Made by a program: the position numbers and the translations under genes | The notes under the pieces: model-generated | Seen by the model: only the letters and a program-made list of their open reading frames with translations | Told to the model about the DNA's origin: nothing | Database searches by the model: none | Shown here: positions 12,021-23,784 of the stretch, piece by piece | How positions within the stretch are numbered: position 1 is the stretch's first letter | Layout: every line of letters begins with the position of its first letter | Source: Microvelia longipes | Taxonomy: Eukaryota; Arthropoda; Insecta; Hemiptera; Veliidae | Length of the DNA stretch: 64,000 nt | Assembly (NCBI GenBank): GCA_018340805.1 | Contig: JACMZG010001870.1 | Location: forward strand, 20,670,500-20,734,499 | Direction: 5' to 3'

Positions 12021-14374
12021 TGCTGCAAAGTCTTTTGCCGAGCAAAAATCAGTTTATGTTAACCCTGTCCCAGTTAATTTAAAGTAGGAAAAACACTAAA
12101 AGCAATTTATAGACGTAGCTTCTAAATTTATTCGCACGCAACCAATTCGATTAGTTAGTTAAAAAAATATCAAAACAAAAAAAGCAAAATTAAAACAGTA
12201 AATATTTTAACGCACCTACATCTCAAATTATGCCAATATCTATCATTGAGATTTTTTTCGGCTTTGAAATTTAAATAAAGTGAGAAATTAAAAATAAGAA
12301 GAGAAGAGGTAACGAGGTTTCAAAGAAACTTAGCAACTAACTAAACTATCAGGGTATTTTCAAATGTTAAAACGTTCACACGGTTTAACTTTTAATTTTA
12401 CATAAAACAATATGACTTAATGAAAGAGTTTACAGGATGCAATAAGAAAAGATATAAGAGGAAGGAAATATCGGATCAAACTAAGGGCTGAAAATTCAAC
12501 TAGACAAAGCCTTTTATCGATAAATAACCAAGTTTGCCTAATTGCAAGGGGAACCAGCAACTAACCGCAAGCCTCTGCCATGCCTACATAAGCCCTAACC
12601 CTTTTCCCTAGGCCCTACATATATTAAGATAACCTTTATAATGAATTCTATACTTAGCAACATACAAATACACTTTTAATCTACACGGAAAATTCAAAAT
12701 TATTTTAATTATAATTTAAAAACTAATCAACGTTACACAATGACTAAAATTAATAAATATGCATTAGAGCTCGACCATGAAGTTAAAAAACGAGGATAAT
12801 GTGAAAATTTGCTTCGAGCGAAATTCCGAGTCCTGCCGAAGTCAGTATGGTCTGTTTTCATAAACTATTAACCCAGTTTAATAGTAGTAGTTTAATTAAG
12901 TTTTGACGGATATCTCCATTAAAATCTAAACATAATATTGTAAAAAACATTAAATGAAAATGGTTTCCATTTGATTAAAAACTGACTATAAAATGACACA
13001 ACCACACTCATAACCTCTTTTCTCACTCTTTTCCATTCTGGTTCGACCAGAAGTAATTATAACTTCTATACCAAATAACTACAAGAAAACATATAGCAAT
13101 GTTCAGGAATAAAAATGTGAAGCATGCAAATCTATTAAGTTTTCACAAATTTATTTGTCCTTATTTATTAAAGATGTAACATAAAACTAACCAAAACTAC
13201 ATTATTTATAATTATTTTAGTTTTTCATTATTTAAAATAAATAGTTTCACCTTTACTTGTACCGGTGATAACTTAAAAAGCAAGGCTATAAAACATAAAC
13301 TAGATTCTAGGTTTTACGTTTTATAACTCGAAAGTATTCTTAGTTATAAAATAAAGAAAAAGAAATATCATTAATTTTTAACTACGAAATTAGAACAAAA
13401 CAATAATTTTATCATTTCTATTTTTTCACAACAATAAAAATCTGTTTTTATGATAAAAAAATTAAAGTCAAACAATAAAGGGGGAAAAGAATAGTTAAGA
13501 ATGGATGGAAGGAGTAAAAAAAACTAAGATAAAAAGAATTCAAAAATTGGGAAACAAGCCAACTTATTAAGGAGTAAAAAAAGATGTTCTTTTCACTTGA
13601 TATCAAGATGAACTCGGATCAGATGTAAGTGAACATTAAAAGCAAGATCAACTTAAAATCCCATTAAGGTTGCTTTTTTCACAACCCAACTCCTCTCACC
13701 ATTCCCCCATCCCATCCTTATTCATTATTAAATTAAGATCTTATCTAGAAGGTGAAAGAGAGAAAATTTTAGAGAAAAGCGAGTTTTCGCAAAAATAATA
13801 GGTTTTACTCCCTATTTTTCGGTGAAGGAAACTAAAGAAAGGGATAAGAAACTGAAAATAAATTTGAAACCAACAAAAGAATTTTTACTTTAAAATTTTA
13901 ATAAATCAACAAATAAGTTTATTTCAATTAAAGTCTCTCTGAATAAGCATTAATTACTAAACTTTTAATTAACCGATTATTTCGTATTATTTATCCAGTA
14001 AGTAAGTCAGAGTAACTTAGAGGAACAATAAAAATAAACCTGGATTTGAGTAAAATAAATGAAAGACTGTCATCATTCCTACTTCTCCAACAGAAAATGA
14101 AAAACTGTTAAGGAAAAAAGAAAAATGGGATTAAAGAAAAGAAAATGATATAATATGAGTGATAACTCCTGAGGGTATGACATAGTGATTAATCAAAAAT
14201 ATTACTAAATAAGAAAATGAGAGTCAACTTATATAAATTTTTACATGTGAAGAGAGTTGTTTTTTGTATTCATCGTTAAATAATTTAAAGACTATACTTT
14301 CACTTCATTATGTCTTTATCATTTTCGCATTATGTATGTGAGGTTTAGTAAAGCGTTTTTTACTTTTCCTCCAG
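12021..14374. other. AT-rich DNA, no gene recognised
   Basis: Nothing clear. There is a C- and T-rich tract at 13665-13730 and a purine-rich tract of repeated AAGAAAAGGA-like words at 13490-13580. Either could be part of an untranslated or intronic region, but nothing shows that. Confidence 0.5.
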
Positions 14375-14735
14375 TACTACCCTTGGTACATGGGGAAAGT
14401 ATTGTGTTATTCAAAACAGATGTTTCATCGTAAGTATTCGTTCATAATCGTATCATCCGTAGGAATTTTTATGACGTTTTAAGCTGTTATCATCACGCTG
14501 GCTGTATATGTTTCTCTGTTTGAGAGTGTGTGTTTGTGTCACGCATAAATCCCACTGTTTATACGCTAAAGAGTTGAACCTTGGCAAAAAAATCAGACTT
14601 AAGGTCATGTTGTTTTACCCGGAAGATGAAATATTTTAGACTGTGTTAACTTGTTTTATAGTCATCAACAATTAAAAAAAGTTAAAACCCGAAAACTTGA
14701 CCGATTGCGTTGAAATTTAGCACACATGGACATCA
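14375..14735 (+). repeat. 5S-R dispersed repeat, copy 5, strongly diverged
   Basis: Keeps the order GGGGAAAGTATTGTGTT, a GT-rich stretch, a TTTATACGCTAAAGAGTTGA block and a GATTGCGTTGAAATTTAGCA block, but with many changes. The bZIP sites and the 5S-like segment are lost. It is probably one of the oldest copies. Confidence 0.6.
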
Positions 14736-15218
14736 ATAAGTGTAAATAAATCCACTATTCATTTTATGTTTAAATATCTAACATATTTTAGTTTTGATTT
14801 TTGAACTTTTAAACTTTAACGGCCTGCAATAATTACTTTTCTCATTTTTTCCAGCATACGACATATCTTCAGATATAAGTATATACCTGTAGATATAAGT
14901 TTAGTAAACATAAAGAACAAGTAGTCAAAATTCGTTACTTAGTTTAACGTATAGTTTCTCTATAATTGGAGACACTATATATTTATTGGTAAGATACTTA
15001 AAATTAAATAAAAAGTTCGTTTACACCTGTAAAACATCATGACACATTAACGCAAATAATTTAAATTAACAAAACATAAATAATCCAATAATGAAAAAGG
15101 GCATAGCCGAGTGTCGTCACGTAATCCTTCTTAATACCCCTCCTTAATATCCCTTCTTAGTACCCTCATGAACACCTGTCAGGGTACAATCTCCAAATCT
15201 CCCAGATATGTGGGAGAG
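14736..15218. other. AT-rich DNA, no gene recognised
   Basis: Contains three short related lines, each starting CCTTCTTA/CCTCCTTA followed by ATACCC or ATCCC, at 15125-15170. Nothing else is seen. Confidence 0.45.
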
Positions 15219-15329
15219 TATCTAGACTAGATATTATCTAGTCTAGATATATAAACTATATTCCAAGATATAGTTTATATCTTGGAATATAAACTAGACC
15301 ATGCTATTTTTATTTAGCATGGTCTAGTT
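15219..15329. repeat. Cluster of perfect hairpins, two of them mutually exclusive
   Basis: Hairpin 1 pairs 15219-15233 with 15235-15249 (15 bp, 1-base loop). Next comes a segment with two alternative folds that share sequence: an ATATAAACTATAT/ATATAGTTTATAT stem and a TATTCCAAGATA/TATCTTGGAATA stem. Hairpin 3 pairs 15292-15306 with 15315-15329 (15 bp, 8-base loop). TCTAG words recur in the outer hairpins. Confidence 0.8.
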
Positions 15330-16126
15330 CCGTCACGAGAAATTGAACTTTTTATTTGTGAATTTCTTTAGTTAAAATTTTGTAGTATATTATTGTAGTA
15401 GACATTTTGTAGTATATTTTTATCTTTTACTACAACACCTCCTAGCAGAATTATTAAATCAGATATAATTCCCTAATTGATCGGGATTTTGATCAATTAA
15501 CGACAATTGTCTTTGCTGAGCAAAATAAAAAATGTTTGGACACGGACATTGCAGTTTCCAAAACTTGTACAATTTAGAAACCCTTAACTCTAAATTGCAG
15601 CTTATATAAAATATATACTTTTCTACGTAATGGTTTCGAAAGCAGGAAAGTTTAGTTTGGCAGTGCGGCACGTGTTGTTTCTAGTTTCAGTCATAGACAT
15701 TTGTAATAAAGTTACGGTTATTCCGTGGATTAGACGGAAAATGCTGGCACTAGGACACATAGTGTAGAATACTGTTTTCTATCTTAGCAAAAAGGGCCCA
15801 ACAACGTGGCCCTACTAGCTAGGTGTTCCATCACCTATCCCTAATTACTATCAATAAAGATTAAAAACGATTGGAAGCTATGTACGGCAGTAAAAGCTGG
15901 GCTCTGATCCACGGACAAGTAATCGAGTATGGAAGGGGTTGTCTTATTAGATCTAAGCAATACTAGACAATCTAGTTCATCTTACGCAAAAGTAGTTTAT
16001 TCTGAAATAGGTTGTTCACCATATAAAGGTAAGCTAATTTTAAAAACAAAACACAAATATTGTTTTTACTTAATGCATTTCATTAGAAACATTAAAAGAA
16101 TTGTATATAAGAAGAAATAAAAAAAA
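15330..16126. other. No gene recognised
   Basis: Short frames only. A stretch at 15780-15840 is less AT-rich but shows no recognised motif. Confidence 0.45.
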
Positions 16127-16612
16127 TCGAGTATGGGGTAACTCGGAACTTTTCCTCATTACATCGGATTCGTTACGGCCGTCCTCCCTACTTTGGACTC
16201 ACTTTGCTCATCCTCAGAAATACAGTTCGCCAAATTTATACTGCAACATGCCATTGGATTCGCTTCGCTCCTCAGATAGTAAATGCATCCGTATCATTCT
16301 CAGCGGTCACCCATACAGCACTGACTATACGCTCAATTCTCCTTAATTTTTATGATCCAATAAAAATCATGGATATACTTGTTATATTGAAACGAAACTT
16401 AGTGTAAAATTATATCATATTTATTATGTAATAATAAACACTTGTACCTTATTTCAACTCAATTAGTTCATTTCCCAATTTTTGACAATTTTTTAAAAAA
16501 CGTGCATAAGTCATTCACCAAAAATTGATTTATTGCTGATAATGAGATGAAACTTGGCGCATATATTAGTCTTATACATAGTCGCATGCGTGCCAAATCT
16601 CATGGGAAGTAG
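16127..16612 (-). repeat. 5S-R dispersed repeat, copy 6 (3' part)
   Basis: Begins at the family's terminal block in reverse (TATGGGGTAACTCGGAACTT), then GATTCGCTTCGCTC words and the 5S-like segment at 16297-16346 (AGCGGTCACCCATACAGCAC). It ends with CATGCGTGCCAAATCTCATG. Short open frames that cross it are by-products. Confidence 0.75.
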
Positions 16613-18329
16613 ACGATCCTATGAAATATCACTATTAGTCATTTAAAGAGTTGAAATTAATAAGTAAATAAATAAATTTTTTATTGCATGATTTATTTAT
16701 TTTTAATTTTACTTAGGCGACCAAAGCTGATTAAGGTTCCATAATTGTATAAAAATGTTGATGCTTTTACACTTGCAGGTAATTTAGAAAATTACAGCAA
16801 TTTAGAAAATGAAATTTAGTCTTATTGGAGTAAACATATCCAACGTCAAAATCATATGTGGATATAGATTATTTAGAATAAAATAATATCCAAGCAGTCA
16901 ACAGGCTAGTTTTAAATAGAATACAGAGATAATAATAATTATAAGCGCTTTATTACTTACAATCCATTATACTCAAAATTAATTACGGGATCTTTACCTA
17001 GAACAAAAAGAAGATAATGAGAATTGAGGATCAAGGTTGGTCTTTTGGTAGTAACTATAAAGAGTAGTCAATTACAGTAAAAAGCTCAATTATATGATCC
17101 GATCCATGGTCCTTTGCTTTTTAATCTCGGTAAAGCAACAGTTATACTCCTCAACAATTATTGTAAACTCGTAAAATTAACAGCATTAATTGAAGATAAT
17201 GACACAAGGAAGGGATCACTTCACATCTATATTCCAAATACAACTTTGTTTGGACACATACAGCGACGTCCAAAATAAAGGATTCAAAATATTTTCTTCA
17301 TCAGTCGTCGACTATAAGAGAACTATAACAAGCGATCAGTACTTTTACGACCGGAGGAACTTCTAACTTAACGACTGTAAAAGTAAATTCTTTACTGCCG
17401 TATTGATTAAAAAGTCCTTGGGAATTAAATTTTACGTTACCAATAGTCACAATGACATGCTTGTAAAATAAATAGTTTACAGCCGTTTTAGTTAAAAATC
17501 TTTTCGTGTGCCCAACGATAAAAAAGTAATCTAATACAATTAAAAATATAATACAATTAAATCCAGTTTATCAAGAGTGGAGGGTACTTAATAAGAGTAT
17601 GGTTATAAGAGTGGAAAAAGAGGTAATATTAAGCGATCTTATATTTGGGAGAATTTCTGATGCTACACACATAAGGCAGAAAGTCATTAGTGTTTTATCT
17701 TACATATATTGATGGAAAAAATATCTGTATACTAGAGAGATGGATTACTTCAAGCTTTGATCAGCTTTAATTTTAGGTTATCGGTACTTAAGTTATGTAA
17801 GCATTGTTAACAATTTTAAGTTATTTGAGGTCATAAGCTACATTTAATGAAAGAGTTACAAATAAATTATTACGAGAAGTATTTTTACGAAAACTGTTAA
17901 CATAGAGGTTCAGAAGAAGAATAATATGTTACTAGTATGTGTATATTATATTGTTACAAAGGATTTTAATGTCCTATAGATATTGATCTGTTGAGGGTCT
18001 ATTCGGGTTTACCTCACCGTTATCGTTACTTGAATTTCCATGATCCATACATTTATTCAGTAGAAAAACACCCTCTTTCCCTTATAGTATACTTGTTGGT
18101 GAAAAGAACTTCTTTTTTATTTTAAGAGGTTACAAAAAACGTGGAGGGTTACAAAAACAATAACAAAAAGCTCATAGTGGGCGAATTTTTAGATTGTTGT
18201 TTCCTTCTAATCTTACCCACCTCTTACATAGATATTACTATCAGGAGTCAACAAATGTCGACATATTACCACCGAAAATCGTTTGGTAGTTTCATCCAAA
18301 AAGTTTTTGGATTCTACAGAACGATATAA
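16613..18329. other. AT-rich DNA, no gene recognised
   Basis: No supported feature. The frame at 18141-18329 has no recognisable domain. Confidence 0.5.
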
Positions 18330-18430
18330 AAAATTGGGTACGAGGTTTGTCGGAACTTCTATCCTAATCGGATTGGTATTTCATCCTCACCTTTGCCTGT
18401 CCTCAGAATATGAAATACACCTAATTTATA
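18330..18430 (-). repeat. 5S-R terminal fragment, copy 7
   Basis: About 100 bp resembling the family's end: TTGGGTACGAGG, TCGGAACTTC, ATCGGATT, and then TGTCCTCAGAATATGAAATACAC. The 5S-like part is missing. Confidence 0.55.
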
Positions 18431-19416
18431 TTATAGTTTATCATTGAACTCGCTTCTTTCGTATTAAATTATTAAACAATCCGTTATATTCCCAGTTGAT
18501 TCGACTTTATTCGATGGTGCTTCATGGAATGAGACATTATTTACTTTTTATTCCACAAAGGGATTCTCTGGAGCCATACTTAAACTCAATTAAATGGTCT
18601 AAATGTTCAATCATTTTAAAAAATAAACGAAGGCTTTACTTTTGAAATATTATTTTAAATATATTTATTTTTATCTATTCCTTTGGATCTTAAACGAAAT
18701 ATTTTAATAGAAATTCGTAGCACTTTTAAGACTTAGTTTAAGAAAATCTATAATGTATTCGAACATAGAGAACTGGTAGACGAGTAGGATCTTCAAACTG
18801 TTTCTGCTTGCAAACAATCCTAATCTTGAACTTTTTTCTTTCACAGTAAAACAATGAAAATCATCTTCTTTTCAATACTGCAACCTTCGTTATCAATACA
18901 ATTGCTATAGCTGCTTCATTTATAGAGAAACAAAAAAGTGGAACTTTGTCTGACTGTATAAGAAATCAAATGAAACAACATCATTTTAGGGATTTAAACT
19001 CTCCCTTCCTGAAAAAGAACGAGTAAAGGCAAACTAAATGTTTGTGTAACCTTTTAAACACTCAAGTATTTCGCACCTCAAAAAGATGAACATATGGTAT
19101 TAAAGGAAATATTTTTTTTAGTACGACAAATATAGCATCTAATGTTTATTGTAACTTAATTACACTTATCAATTAGAGACTTCGAATAGAGAAAGTGGAT
19201 AAGAACTGTAAAAGTTCTTTGTAAAAGTTCTGTTATATGCCCTCTTGTGTTCTCTTCGAGACAAAACTATCAAACATGACTAAATAATAGTAATTGAAAA
19301 AAAGATAAATTTTTGCCACATGGAACCAAGGTGAAATGTTTGAGATGAAAAACTGTACAAATAACTGAGCTAACAAAAAATTCATTAACATTTACTCTTA
19401 TTTAAAACACTTCCTT
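18431..19416. other. AT-rich DNA, no gene recognised
   Basis: No supported feature. Confidence 0.5.
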
Positions 19417-19466
19417 TTGCATTTCATAATTTAGTTGCCTACAGGCAACTAAATTATGAAATGCAA
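19417..19466. repeat. Perfect 24-bp hairpin
   Basis: 19417-19440 pairs perfectly with 19443-19466 around a 2-base loop. A block of CTGCATAC words follows at 19470-19510. It is either a recently formed palindrome or a small foldback element. Confidence 0.85.
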
Positions 19467-19688
19467 CACACTGCATACAGTACATACCATATGCAGTACA
19501 CTGCATACGGGCAGAATAATTAGAAGCAAGGGCTGCAAATAAACCCCTATTATTGACTATTGATGGTAATAGTCAAATTTGATTATCTAAAACTGCAGAG
19601 AATACAAAAACCAGTCTGATTAATGTATTTAAATGGTTTAAGGGCTTATTAGAAAGAATTATTTAAATGCAACAAAGAGAGAAAGGCC

Positions 19689-20150
19689 AGAAGCTAAACA
19701 TAGATTAGCAAGCTCGTGAATCAGAAGCTAAACATAGATTAGCAAGCTCGTGGGTCAAAAGTAGAACATAGATTGGAGCTCGTGGATGCAGAGACATAGT
19801 AGCAAGCTCGTAGATCAGAAGCAGAACCAGAACATAGATTAGCAAGCTCGTGGATCAGAAGCTCAACATAGATTAGCAAGCTCGTGGATCAGAAGCAGAA
19901 CATAGATTGGCAAGCTCGTGAATCAGAAGCTAAACATGGATTATCAAGCTCGTGGATCAGAAGCTTAACATAGATTAGCAAGCTCGTGGATCAGAAGCAG
20001 AACCAGAACATAGATTAGCAAGCTCGTAGATCAGAAGCAGAACCAGAACATAGATTAGCAAGCTCGTGGATCAGAAGCTTAACATAGATTAGCAAGCTCG
20101 TGGATTAGAAGCAGAACATAGATTGGCAAGCTCGTGGATCAGAAGCAGAA
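19689..20150 (+). repeat. Tandem array, 34-40 bp unit, about 13 copies
   Basis: The unit is built on AACATAGATTAGCAAGCTCG followed by TGGATCAGAAGC. Two unit lengths alternate: 34 bp, and 40 bp with an extra CCAGAA. The core AAGCTCGT is kept in almost all copies. No unique spacers separate the copies, so it is a minisatellite, not a CRISPR array. Confidence 0.9.
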
Positions 20151-20395
20151 TACATTGCTCTGATGTACTACTAAACTTATCATATGAATAATGATAAATA
20201 AAAGTCTCTCCACTTAATTACTTTATTAAAAAACAAAGCAGGCTTACAACCCCAAAAAGGTCATCATCAGTGCCGGTGAGATGAAGAAAAGGAAAAAGAA
20301 GATTCTTTATTAGATCTTTTCATTGTTGTGACTAAATACAGACTCAATCATATGCTTTACACAGGTAATAGATTTTTAAAAATATTTTAGAGAAA

Positions 20396-21105
20396 ATAAA
20401 TTCTGGCGCGGTGGTCCGCATGTCGGGCGAATTTCCTTTGGATGCGTGTTTCCGTGCTTTTTACATTATATAAGTTTACAACTACTAATAAATAATTCCG
20501 GCGCGGTGGTCCGCTGTCGGGCGAATTTCATTTAGAATGCGTGTTTCCGTGCTAAACAACCCATTTCTTGCTTATGCAAGAACCATGCCATTGCGTGGTT
20601 ACGGTTCATGCTTAGAAGCTAAGCAGTTACTCAATTGTCAAGCACTGCTCGTAACTCATTTGTCTGTATTTTTCAAAGGAATGCGCATAATTATCCAGTT
20701 GGTTGTACAAAACTATGCCTCTTAAATAGATGTACACAATATTATTTGCACTAGTTTAAAGCATAGTTACTTATCTTTAAGCTTAGTCAGTTATCTTTAA
20801 AGGATTTAGCGCATTTCTTTTGAAAAATACAGACAAAATGAGTTACGAGCAGTGCTTGACAATTGAGTAAACTGCTTAGGTTCTAAAGCATGAACCGGAA
20901 ACCACGCAATGGGCATGGTTCTTGCATAAGGAAATGGGTTGTTTAGCACGGAAACACGCATTCTAAATGAAATTCGCCGACAGCGGACCACCGCGCCGAA
21001 TTATTTATTTAGTAGTTGTAAACTTATATAATGTAAAAAAGCACGGAAACACGCATCCAAAGGAATTCGCCCGACATGCGGACCACCGCGCCAGAATTAT
21101 TTTCT
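20396..21105. mobile_element. Foldback element with nested inverted repeats and tRNA A-box-like ends (GCG foldback, copy 1)
   Basis: The arms 20396-20692 and 20811-21105 are inverted copies of each other over about 295 bp, around a unique centre of about 118 bp. Each arm itself contains the terminal block twice, starting TCTGGCGCGGTGGTCCGC (outer) and TCCGGCGCGGTGGTCCGC (inner). TGGCGCGGTGG matches the tRNA A-box consensus. No transposase is present. A related full element lies at 51160-51573 and a decayed one at 60446-60660. Class is uncertain: a foldback/long-TIR MITE, or two tRNA-related SINE copies inserted head to head. Confidence 0.75.
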
Positions 21106-21159
21106 AGTTGTAAACTTATATTAGGTAAAAAAAACAATAAAAAAATATTGTCCCTAATA

Positions 21160-21250
21160 GGATTTGAACCCAGGTACTCTGGGTTTGAGTGCACGCATCC
21201 AAAGGAAAATCGCCCGACATGCGGACCACCGCGCCAGAATTATTTTCTAG
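21160..21250 (-). repeat. Partial GCG foldback terminus with tRNA B-box-like motif
   Basis: Contains GATTTGAACCCAGGTAC, the reverse of a tRNA T-arm/B-box (GGTTCGAATCC type), then an arm end with CCGACATGCGGACCACCGCG. A second B-box-like copy, GGATTCGAACCCAGGTAC, follows at 21302. The same T-arm plus spacer plus GGCGCGGT order occurs on the plus strand at 51075-51180, which supports a defined element. Confidence 0.6.
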
Positions 21251-21330
21251 TTGTAAACTTATATTAAGTATAAAAACGATAAAAAATTATGGACCCTTCC
21301 AGGATTCGAACCCAGGTACCCTGAGTTTGA

Positions 21331-21680
21331 GTGGTCGTATTGACTCCGGACCACTGGTATTCAACTCAGAGGCCCAAAAAACATAGAAAACACACCCTAC
21401 TCGAAATTTAATTTTCAACGACCGTAATTTTGGTTTTTTATAATTTTTGTGGTTTTTCGACTTTTTGTAACTTAAAGTGGTCGTATCGACTTCGGACGGT
21501 TTCATTCGATTCAGCGCCAAAATTACATAGAAAACGACACCCTACTCGAAATTTATTTTTATCGACCTAAATTTTGGTTTTCGGTCATTTACAATGGTTT
21601 TTTCGATTTTTAGGTCACTTAGAGTGGTCGTATCGATTTTGGACCGGTTTCATTCGATTCAGCGTCTCAAAAAACATAAA
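21331..21680 (+). repeat. Tandem repeat, ~147-bp unit, 2.4 copies (B147)
   Basis: Units start GTGGTCGTAT at 21331, 21477 and 21624. Each carries GGTTTCATTCGATTCAGCG, a run like AAAAACATAGAAAACGACAC and then CCCTACTCGAAATTTA. Diverged units occur at 28818, 28951 and 29908, so this is a dispersed tandem family. No coding frame runs through it. Confidence 0.8.
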
Positions 21681-21719
21681 TATTGACCTTTTTCGCGGCA
21701 AAAATATTAACCCTGAATT

Positions 21720-22043
<324 letters not shown>

Positions 22044-22084
22044 GCGAAAAATTTTTTTTCGTCATAAGGGACCTCTGAAACGGA

Positions 22085-22180
22085 TTTGTGTCGTGGTCCG
22101 AGGTTCGAATTCCGCCATGACGCCTATCCCATTAGGCGAATTTTCAAAGGAAATTCGCTAAAAACGAAATTGTAGAAACA
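22085..22180 (+). repeat. B-box-like motif with self-complementary GCGAATTT block
   Basis: GGTTCGAATTCCGCC resembles a tRNA B-box. It is followed by GGCGAATTTTCAAAGGAAAT and TCGCTA, which can fold on itself. A diverged copy (TTTCCGCCATTCGAGCCACC) lies at 30005-30065. Both lie downstream of a B147 array, so this may be the end of the same composite element. Confidence 0.5.
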
Positions 22181-23216
22181 GACATCTCAGAAATACTTCT
22201 GCTATGAGACATAGTATCTTGTTCCTACATCATAAATGTACCTAAGAGGTCACATGAAGGAAAATTATATTAATAATCTAAGTTCATTCTTCAAGAGAAA
22301 TATTGAGAACATTAAATGACTCAAATATGTTGTCACCTCAAGTCGCTGTGAAATAATAATCCGCAAATATTTGCTACATAAAATTGACAAAACCGTATTA
22401 AAGTTTAAAATGGAAACAAAGGGCAAAGTATATAAAAACAAGATAACTTAGTATTGAAACAAGAATAAAATGTCACAAGACAATAATCTCTCTAATGCAA
22501 TGAAGCAATGTTTCACACTACTAAGTCCTTTGTTTTGTATTTAAGCTCTTTTCAATGATTTTTTTCTTTCTTGTTCACCATTCCGTTAATAACCACTCAT
22601 TGTTACAAGTAGTAACCTCTAAAAGATTCGGTATTTTGTCTTTAGGAAATAGAGAGCTTTTTCCTTTTTTTTTGTCGTTCAAAAAATGTCTATAATATCC
22701 TATAAACCTTTCTTTTCGTTTTAGTCTATCACTTTTACTCTTTCGTTTTATATGTCAGGTCTTTTTATGATAACGGGTTTTAAGTTCATAAAAAAGTAAG
22801 AAAGAAAAGGACACAAAAAGTTATACACGTAAAGTTATTTACACTTACTAAAAGGAAATTCACATTATATGAAGTACAAAGTAGGCAGCACTCGAAATAA
22901 TGAACAAACCATGAGTGATCATTTATTCTAAATGTTTTGATAAACCGATTTATTGTTTTCCGATTGTTAATTAAATTTTGTCCATTTTATATTATCACTT
23001 GACCAATAACGTTAAATACATAATATGTCACATTATAATTTATACATATTATATATACTTCCTTACTATTTCACACAATATAATATTTTACAATATTGTA
23101 TAAATAATATTTTTCCTCTAAAAGAGACTAACTTTCTCTAAAATTAACTTTCTACCTTATTTTCAGAGAGTAAAAAACTATAATACGGCCTGTTTGTGAA
23201 AAAAGGGAGAAAACAA
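22181..23216. other. AT-rich DNA, no gene recognised
   Basis: No supported feature. Confidence 0.5.
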
Positions 23217-23420
23217 AAATCAGGGCGGAAAGTTTCCGCCTTGTATGGCGCAATCGGTTAGACACTTGCCTGGAAAATAAAGATTCATTGTTCGAATCTA
23301 TTCCGGGAACCTTTGTTTTTATCGTTTTACTATATACGCGGCCCTCGGCTCCACATCAGGAACCATCCCTGTAAACCCCTTGGCTACGCCCCTGGGTTTA
23401 AATATAATGGTTCCAACGGC
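23217..23420 (+). mobile_element. tRNA-related SINE-like insert
   Basis: TGGCGCAATCGGTTAGACAC fits a tRNA D-arm/A-box and TTGTTCGAATCTATTCC fits a T-arm/B-box, at close to normal tRNA spacing. A good acceptor stem cannot be drawn, so it is not a working tRNA gene. The upstream stretch GAGAAAACAAAAATCAGGGC is shared with a GC-richer block at 50540-50640. The less AT-rich tail includes CCTTGGCTACGCCCCTGGG. Confidence 0.5.
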
Positions 23421-23689
23421 TTATGCCACAGGACATAAAAAACCAGGGCGAAATGACTCTGTTTTCTCCATTGGTATGTAAATAAGTATTACATTGATAT
23501 TATCAACGAACTTATCCTTACCTAATTCTTTAGGCCATTAGAATATTCACCCTCCAGAAACCACATCAGGCGGGTAGCATGCAATTATGTAAAAAATTAT
23601 GTACTAATTTTCAAATTAAAATGAGTTAATTCATTTACTATTTTATTCGTTATATGTAATACATATTGTACATACCATACATACACAAC

Positions 23690-23706
23690 ACACACACACA
23701 CACATA

Positions 23707-23782
<76 letters not shown>
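23690..23782. repeat. (CA)n(AT)n microsatellite
   Basis: A short (CA)n leads into an interrupted (AT)n tract. Confidence 0.95.

Positions 23783-23784
<2 letters not shown>

Noticed and set aside
19689..20150. CRISPR-like regular repeats
   Set aside because: Units are contiguous with no unique spacers, and the context is eukaryotic.
20537..20991. Matching open frames on both strands
   Set aside because: They are the two arms of the foldback element read in opposite directions.
23241..23313. Functional tRNA gene
   Set aside because: D-arm and T-arm motifs are present but no proper acceptor stem or anticodon arm can be drawn; kept as SINE-like.
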